Below are positions 59,564-64,000 of a stretch of DNA of 64,000 bases, one piece after another. The DNA is from Streptomyces sp. NRRL S-340. GTDB lineage: Bacteria > Actinomycetota > Actinomycetes > Streptomycetales > Streptomycetaceae. Every line of letters starts with the position of its first letter. Within the stretch, counting starts at the first letter, position 1. The stretch covers positions 186,001-250,000 of the forward strand of contig NZ_JOIY01000004.1 of assembly GCF_000720185.1 (NCBI RefSeq), given 5' to 3'. The notes below the pieces were generated by a model. That model saw only the letters and a list, made by a program, of their open reading frames with translations, did not search any database and was not told where the DNA came from. Made by a program: the position numbers and the translations under genes.

Positions 59564-60742
59564 TCAGTAGACCGGCTTGTGCGGTTCGATCTGGTTGACC
59601 CAGCCGATCACGCCACCGCCGACGTGCACGGCGTCCGCGAAGCCCGCGGACTTCAGCACGGCGAGGACTTCCGCACTGCGGACACCCGTCTTGCAGTTCA
59701 AGACGATCTTCTTGTCCTGCGGGAGGCCCTCCAGGGCGGTGCCCATCAGGAACTCGTTCTTCGGGATCAGGCGGGCGCCAGGGATGGAGACGATCTCGAA
59801 CTCGTTCGGCTCGCGGACGTCGATGATCTCGATGTTCTCGCCGTCGTCGATCCACTCCTTGAGCTGCTTCGGAGTGATCGTCGAGCCGGCCGCCGCCTCC
59901 TGGGCCTCCTCGGAGACGACGCCGCAGAAGGCCTCGTAGTCGATGAGCTCGGTGACGGTCGGGTTCTCGCCGCACACCGCGCAGTTCGGGTCCTTGCGGA
60001 CCTTGACCTGGCGGTACTGCATCTCCAGGGCGTCGTAGATCATCAGACGGCCGACGAGCGGCTCGCCGATGCCCGCGAGGAGCTTGATCGCCTCGTTGAC
60101 CTGGATGGAGCCGATGGACGCGCACAGCACGCCCAGGACGCCGCCCTCGGCGCAGGAGGGAACCATGCCGGGGGGCGGGGGCTCCGGGTAGAGGCAGCGG
60201 TAGCAGGGGCCGTGCTCGGACCAGAAGACGGAGGCCTGGCCGTCGAAGCGGTAGATCGAACCCCACACGTACGGCTTGTTCAGCAGCACGCACGCGTCAT
60301 TGACCAGATAGCGGGTCGCGAAGTTGTCCGTGCCGTCGACGATCAGGTCGTACTGGCTGAAGATGTCCATCACGTTGTCGGCCTCGAGCCGCTCCTCGTG
60401 AAGGACCACGTTCACGTACGGGTTGATGCCCTTGACGGTGTCACGCGCGGACTCGGCCTTGGAGCGGCCGATGTCGGACTGGCTGTGGATGACCTGGCGC
60501 TGCAGGTTCGACTCGTCGACCTCGTCGAACTCCACGATGCCGAGCGTGCCGACGCCCGCGGCGGCCATGTACATCAGCGCCGGCGAGCCCAGGCCGCCGG
60601 CGCCCACACAGAGCACCTTGGCGTTCTTCAGCCGCTTCTGCCCGTCCATCCCCACATCGGGGATGATCAGGTGGCGGGAGTACCTGCGGACCTCGTCTAC
60701 GGTGAGCTCATCAGCTGGCTCGACCAGGGGTGGCAGCGACAC
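59564..60742 (-). CDS. moeZ: Adenylyltransferase/sulfurtransferase MoeZ
   Basis: 392 residues: an E1-like adenylyltransferase domain (GAGGLGSPALMYMAAAGVG, DESNLQRQVIH, DGTDNFATRYLVND, zinc Cys pairs CYRC and CAVC) fused to a C-terminal rhodanese with the persulfide Cys in NCKTGVRS. It activates and sulfurates ubiquitin-like carriers for molybdopterin, thiamine or cysteine synthesis and can serve secondary-metabolite sulfur carriers in actinomycetes. GTG start with GGAGT upstream. Confidence 0.95.
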   Translation of the reverse strand: MSLPPLVEPADELTVDEVRRYSRHLIIPDVGMDGQKRLKNAKVLCVGAGGLGSPALMYMAAAGVGTLGIVEFDEVDESNLQRQVIHSQSDIGRSKAESARDTVKGINPYVNVVLHEERLEADNVMDIFSQYDLIVDGTDNFATRYLVNDACVLLNKPYVWGSIYRFDGQASVFWSEHGPCYRCLYPEPPPPGMVPSCAEGGVLGVLCASIGSIQVNEAIKLLAGIGEPLVGRLMIYDALEMQYRQVKVRKDPNCAVCGENPTVTELIDYEAFCGVVSEEAQEAAAGSTITPKQLKEWIDDGENIEIIDVREPNEFEIVSIPGARLIPKNEFLMGTALEGLPQDKKIVLNCKTGVRSAEVLAVLKSAGFADAVHVGGGVIGWVNQIEPHKPVY

Positions 60743-60805
60743 GGGGACTCCGTTGGTCGGTCAATCACTACAGTTGTTCTCCCCGTAACACTGCCACGGC
60801 CTTCT

Positions 60806-61555
60806 TCATTCCGAGACTCCCGTTCCGACCTGCGAGACGATGTCGTCCCAGTAGCCGGGCAGGGTCTCCCAGGGGTCGCTCCGGCCGCCGTGGTCCGTGC
60901 GGTCGGTGAACCAGATCGTCGCCGCGCCCTGCCAGCGGGCCACCCGCAGCGCCTCGTCGAGATGACCGCGCGGCACTCCGTGCACGAAGTGGCAGAAGCG
61001 CTCGGGCGGGTGGTCGGCGGTCCATTCGGCGGCCTGCGAGAAACGGTAGTCGCTCCAGGACCCGCTGAAGGTGACCAGCTGGTCGGCGTTCTCGGCGTAG
61101 CCCGGGTAGGGATGGGTGCCGTGGCCGAGGACCACATGGGCGTCGGCGCGCAGCGCGCGCAGGGAGGTGATGGTGCGACGGGTCTCGGGCAGCCCTTCAC
61201 GGGTGGCGGGGCAGCGGTCCAGGAAGAAGCCGTCGACCTGGTACCACTCCAGGTAGCGGTGCGCGTCGGCGATCAGTTCGATCCGGGGCCGGGTGCCCTG
61301 GGCGCTGCGGATCCGGCCGAGGACCCGGACACCCGCGTTGCGCAGGCGTCCGGCCGCGTCGAGGCAGTGCGGGTCGGGCTGTACGCCGGGGCCGCCGGCG
61401 ACGTCGAGGACGGCCCAGTGCAGGGGCGCGCCGGGCCGGGTGAGCGCGTTCCACTCGGCCGGGGCGAGCAGGGGGTGCGCGCATCCGGGGACGCCGAGGC
61501 CGGTGCGCACCCCGGTGCCGGACGTCCCGGCCCGCAGGCCGGTCAGATACGGCAT
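60806..61555 (-). CDS. Spherulation-specific family 4-like glycoside hydrolase
   Basis: 249 residues. A TIM-barrel-like layout with LHWAVLDVAGGPG, VRVLGRIRSAQG, YLEWYQVDGFFLDRCP and HFVHGVP matches the spherulation-4 / endo-alpha-1,4-polygalactosaminidase group. The Asp residues in VDGFFLDR are candidate catalytic acids. There is no signal peptide, so action inside the cell or non-classical export is implied. GGAGG lies four bases before ATG 61555, inside the end of the epimerase gene (13-base overlap), so the two are coupled. Confidence 0.85.
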   Translation of the reverse strand: MPYLTGLRAGTSGTGVRTGLGVPGCAHPLLAPAEWNALTRPGAPLHWAVLDVAGGPGVQPDPHCLDAAGRLRNAGVRVLGRIRSAQGTRPRIELIADAHRYLEWYQVDGFFLDRCPATREGLPETRRTITSLRALRADAHVVLGHGTHPYPGYAENADQLVTFSGSWSDYRFSQAAEWTADHPPERFCHFVHGVPRGHLDEALRVARWQGAATIWFTDRTDHGGRSDPWETLPGYWDDIVSQVGTGVSE

Positions 61556-62505
61556 GCGGCCTCCATCCAGATGTCGGCGAGGGACTCTTCGAGGCTGATC
61601 CGGGGGCGCCAGCCGAGCCGGTCGCGCGCGGTGCGCACGTCGGCCTGCTGCCAGCCGCCGCAGCCGTCGGGGTACGGGTACGCGACGGGCGCCGGGTGGT
61701 CCGGGTCGGTGCGGGGGTGGCCGATGGTGGGCCGGAGGTGGCCGCCGGGCGGCCCGTCGAGTTCGTGGAGTGCGCCGCCGTACCCGGCCACCCGCGCCAG
61801 GACGGACGCGGCGTCGCGCAGCCGGACGGCGCGGCCCGACCCGATGTTGATGACGCCCTGGGCGGCCGAGAGGGAGGCGGCGTGCACGGCACGCGCCACG
61901 TCGCGGACGTCGACGAAGTCGCGCTGGGCGGCCAGACCGGCCAGTTTGAGGTCGCCGTCGCCGGACTGCATGGCGCGCCGCATGGCTTCGGCGAGGCGGC
62001 CCAGCGGCGAACCGGCCGGGGTGCCGGGCCCGGCGGGCGAGAAGACCCGGAGCACGACGGCGTCGAGTCCGGAGCCGAGGACGAGTTCGGTCGCCGCGAG
62101 CTTGCTGACCCCGTACGGGCCGCCGGGACGGGGCACCGCGTCCTCCGCGGTGGAGGAACCGGGCTGGCTGGGGCCGTACTCGGCGCCGCAGCCGATCTGC
62201 ACCAGGCGGGCACCGCATCCGCTGCGGCGCAGCGCCTCGCAGACGGTGGCGACGGCGACGGTGTTGTGCCGGGTGAGTTCGCGGGCGCCGCCGCGGGTGG
62301 CACCGGCGCAGTTGATGACGACACCGGGGTGGACGGCGTCGAGGAAGCGGGTGAGCGCTCCGGGACTGCCCGTGGCGAGGTCGAAGCGGACGTCGGCGTC
62401 GTCACCGCGGCCGAGCGCGGTGAGCTGGACGGCCGGGTCGGCGAGCAGGCGGTCGGCGACGAAACGGCCGAGGTATCCGGTTGCTCCGATCAGCAGAACC
62501 CTCAT
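61543..62505 (-). CDS. NAD-dependent epimerase/dehydratase (extended SDR)
   Basis: 320 residues. The Rossmann motif is GATGYLGRFVADRL, with INCAGAT, the catalytic YGVSK with an upstream Ser/Gly, and DFVDVRDVARAV, typical of nucleotide-sugar epimerases and reductases. It probably makes a sugar precursor for the same polysaccharide that the neighbouring hydrolase handles. Its ATG overlaps the stop of a 24-codon ORF by four bases, and its 3' end overlaps the hydrolase gene. Confidence 0.9.
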   Translation of the reverse strand: MRVLLIGATGYLGRFVADRLLADPAVQLTALGRGDDADVRFDLATGSPGALTRFLDAVHPGVVINCAGATRGGARELTRHNTVAVATVCEALRRSGCGARLVQIGCGAEYGPSQPGSSTAEDAVPRPGGPYGVSKLAATELVLGSGLDAVVLRVFSPAGPGTPAGSPLGRLAEAMRRAMQSGDGDLKLAGLAAQRDFVDVRDVARAVHAASLSAAQGVINIGSGRAVRLRDAASVLARVAGYGGALHELDGPPGGHLRPTIGHPRTDPDHPAPVAYPYPDGCGGWQQADVRTARDRLGWRPRISLEESLADIWMEAACRI

Positions 62506-62576
62506 CGGGCGGCTCCCGGGGTGTGCGCTCCGGTGGCTCCGGATGCTCCGGACGCTCCGGATCGGGCGGTGGTCAT
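62502..62576 (-). CDS. 24-residue ORF coupled to the epimerase
   Basis: ATG eight bases after AAGGAG; product MTTARSGASGASGATGAH, TPGAAR, Ser/Gly/Ala repeats. Both its start and its stop form ATGA overlaps with the genes on either side. It may be a translation-coupling leader rather than a functional peptide. Confidence 0.4.
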   Translation of the reverse strand: MTTARSGASGASGATGAHTPGAAR

Positions 62577-62791
62577 CTGGTGTTCTCCTTCAGGGGGGTG
62601 GTGCGGTGGGCTCCGGCCGCGCGGCCGGGTGCCCGTGGTCCGCCCGCGGCCGGTTCCGCCTGCGGCTCCGGTCCGGTGCGGTCGCGTGGAGGGGTGCGCC
62701 GGCGGTGCGTGGTGCGCGCGGCTCCCGGGGCGCGCCCGGGGGTGCGCTGCGGGCGGACGCGGGTGGTGGGGGCACGCCCGGCGCCCGTCAC
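62573..62791 (-). CDS. Possible 72-residue basic ORF
   Basis: GTG overlaps the stop of the membrane-protein gene (GTGA) and its TGA overlaps the next ATG. The product is Arg/Pro/Ala-rich with no domain. High GC makes such frames common by chance; the double overlap is the main argument for it. Confidence 0.35.
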   Translation of the reverse strand: MTGAGRAPTTRVRPQRTPGRAPGAARTTHRRRTPPRDRTGPEPQAEPAAGGPRAPGRAAGAHRTTPLKENTR

Positions 62792-64000
62792 GGCTGTGTC
62801 CCGGTGGGCGCGTGGGCCGACGCCCTGGTCAGAGTGCGGGTCGCGTGCACCAGCAGGACGGTGGCCGCTGCTCCGCAGGCGAGCGCCGGGACACTGCCCG
62901 GTCCCCAGGCGGTCAGGAGGGTGTCGACCGGGACGGCGAGGGGGTCACAGCCCGGCAGACGGCCGGCGAAGACGCTCGCCTGGGCCGTCACCTCCGCCCA
63001 GGCCGCGGCGCCGAGGGCGACGGCCGGGGCGTGGGTGGAGCCGTGCGTGGCGAGGAGGCGGGTGAGCAGCAGCAGGGCGCCCAGGGGGAGGGTCTGGGCG
63101 AGGCCGGCGGGCTCGTGCAGGACCCTGCCGCAGACCGCGAGCAGCCCGGCCAGGGCGCACAGGAACCCGGCGAACACCGCGAGGAGCAGCGGCCGTACGG
63201 AGGCGGCGAACTCGTCCAGGCCGCGGCTGACCGTCAGTCTGCGCCGGGCGCGCACCGCGAAGAGGTGCGCCGCCCAGCACGCCGGGGCGCAGGCGAGGGC
63301 GAGCGCCAGGACGGGGACCGTGGTCAGCGGCCAGGGGCCGGTCGGCGTGCCGTCGGGCAGTTCGTCGGGGCCGCCCCCGACCGCCGCGCCCAGCAGGCCG
63401 TCGCCGAGTACGGCGTAGACGAGGAGCCAGCACGTCCAGGCGCGGGCGCCGGGCGGGTGCGGACCGGTCCGGCCGGGGCCGCTGGGGCTGAGCGGGCCGC
63501 GGCGGAGCAGGGCGCGCACGGCCAGGGCCACGGACAGTGCGCCGATCGCGGCCAACGCCGGGCGGGTGCGGCCGGCCGCCAGGTGGAGGCCGGCCACCGT
63601 CGCTGCGCCCAGGGCGCCGGGCAACAGGCTGAGCACGATCCAGCCGGCTCCCGTACGGGGCTCGTCGTGGTGCTCGGGGCGAGGCGGTGTCCCGGTGCCG
63701 CGTGCGATGCGGGCGTACATCTCCTCGGCGAGGGAGAAGACGTCGCGGTGGCGGAAGCGGGCGGCCGTTCGGTCGGTGACGCCGTGCGCCTCGAGTCCCG
63801 CGGCGATCTCCAGCGGGTCGACGGCGCGTTCGCACAGCTCGCGGTGGCGGTGCAGCAGGGTCCTGACCGGGTCGGCGGCGCCCCGGCGTGGGGTGGGGGC
63901 CGCGGCGGGGGCGCGGTCGCGGTCCAAGACCGTGCCACGCCCGTGTCCGCGCGCGCCGCCGTGCGCCGCCGAGCCGCCGACGTCCCCACGACCGCCTCCC
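62788..64000 (-). CDS. Multi-pass membrane protein, 5' end beyond window
   Basis: At least 379 residues. A soluble N-terminal part contains RTLLHRHRELCERAVDPLEIAAGLEAHG and RHRDVFSLAEEMYARIA. It is followed by about nine hydrophobic helices. The only start-like codon in the window is a TTG at 63927; the frame stays open to the window edge without ATG or GTG, so the true start is probably outside. No family recognised. It is the first gene of an overlapping chain with the epimerase and hydrolase, so a role in making or moving a polysaccharide is inferred. Confidence 0.75.
   Translation of the reverse strand, partial: GGGRGDVGGSAAHGGARGHGRGTVLDRDRAPAAAPTPRRGAADPVRTLLHRHRELCERAVDPLEIAAGLEAHGVTDRTAARFRHRDVFSLAEEMYARIARGTGTPPRPEHHDEPRTGAGWIVLSLLPGALGAATVAGLHLAAGRTRPALAAIGALSVALAVRALLRRGPLSPSGPGRTGPHPPGARAWTCWLLVYAVLGDGLLGAAVGGGPDELPDGTPTGPWPLTTVPVLALALACAPACWAAHLFAVRARRRLTVSRGLDEFAASVRPLLLAVFAGFLCALAGLLAVCGRVLHEPAGLAQTLPLGALLLLTRLLATHGSTHAPAVALGAAAWAEVTAQASVFAGRLPGCDPLAVPVDTLLTAWGPGSVPALACGAAATVLLVHATRTLTRASAHAPTGTQP

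Noticed and set aside
59579..63418. 1279-codon open frame on the plus strand
   Set aside because: It runs antisense through moeZ, the hydrolase and the epimerase, which have clear motifs; it is a high-GC antisense frame with no recognisable domain.

Overview
The window is a chromosomal segment of a Streptomyces-type actinobacterium. GC content is very high and third codon positions are almost all G or C. GTG starts, ATGA/GTGA gene overlaps and leaderless-looking promoters are common. Marker genes point the same way: epi-isozizaene synthase with CYP170A1, SigR-RsrA, a WhiB7/WblC regulator, mycoredoxin and AdnA/AdnB. From memory, the order sigma/anti-sigma, SRAP, aroA, rsgA ... UPF0182, PDZ-Lon protease, DUF2342, ABC1 kinase, WhiB7, UvrD2, mycoredoxin, NudC, AdnB, AdnA, ATL, MoeZ matches the Mycobacterium sigH-to-whiB7 neighbourhood, so most of the window is conserved core. 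No CRISPR array, insertion sequence, integrase or rRNA operon was seen.

Layout. 1-1.5 kb: albaflavenone pair (terpene synthase, P450). 1.7-8.3 kb: peptide deformylase, a TPR protein, two membrane HD/HD-GYP proteins, rsrA, sigR and a small hydrolase, with an exact SigR-type promoter in front of sigR. 8.3-12.5 kb: SRAP protein, M50-like protease, aroA, rsgA. 12.6-17.5 kb: SMR exporter, TetR, hisN, CBS protein, and the divergent catalase/CatR pair whose palindromic operator lies inside the katA promoter spacer, then an initiator tRNA. 17.6-29.1 kb: a Sel1-repeat protein, UPF0182, PPA1309-like, PDZ/S16 protease, moaE, an SDR, DUF2342 and a Nudix protein. 29.4-32.7 kb: three adjacent AIM24 genes, one fused to TerD. 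32.8-36.6 kb: YgjP-like peptidase, a ThiF-like protein behind a polypyrimidine tract, and an ABC1 kinase. 36.6-51.4 kb: the wblC attenuation locus and a DNA repair/redox block (uvrD2, mycoredoxin, nudC, M20 peptidase, adnB, adnA, ATL). 51.6-56.3 kb: a flippase/kinase-like membrane protein and a secreted hydrolase.

56.3-59.5 kb is the one accessory-looking stretch. It holds a paralogue C-terminal remnant, small unrecognised genes, a 3' tRNA-Ser-like fragment and a direct repeat that duplicates the terminator of moeZ. 59.5-64 kb: moeZ, then a chain of overlapping genes (unknown membrane protein, two tiny ORFs, epimerase, glycoside-hydrolase-like protein) that looks like one transcript.

Functional themes are thiol-oxidative and peroxide stress (sigR/rsrA, mycoredoxin, catR/katA), antibiotic-induced resistance (wblC), double-strand-break and alkylation repair (adnAB, uvrD2, ATL, SRAP) and cofactor/aromatic metabolism (aroA, moaE, moeZ). 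The most informative non-coding features are the wblC leader (promoter, 106-codon ORF, terminator), the sigR promoter with dual starts, the katA operator, and the scars at 56.4-59.5 kb.
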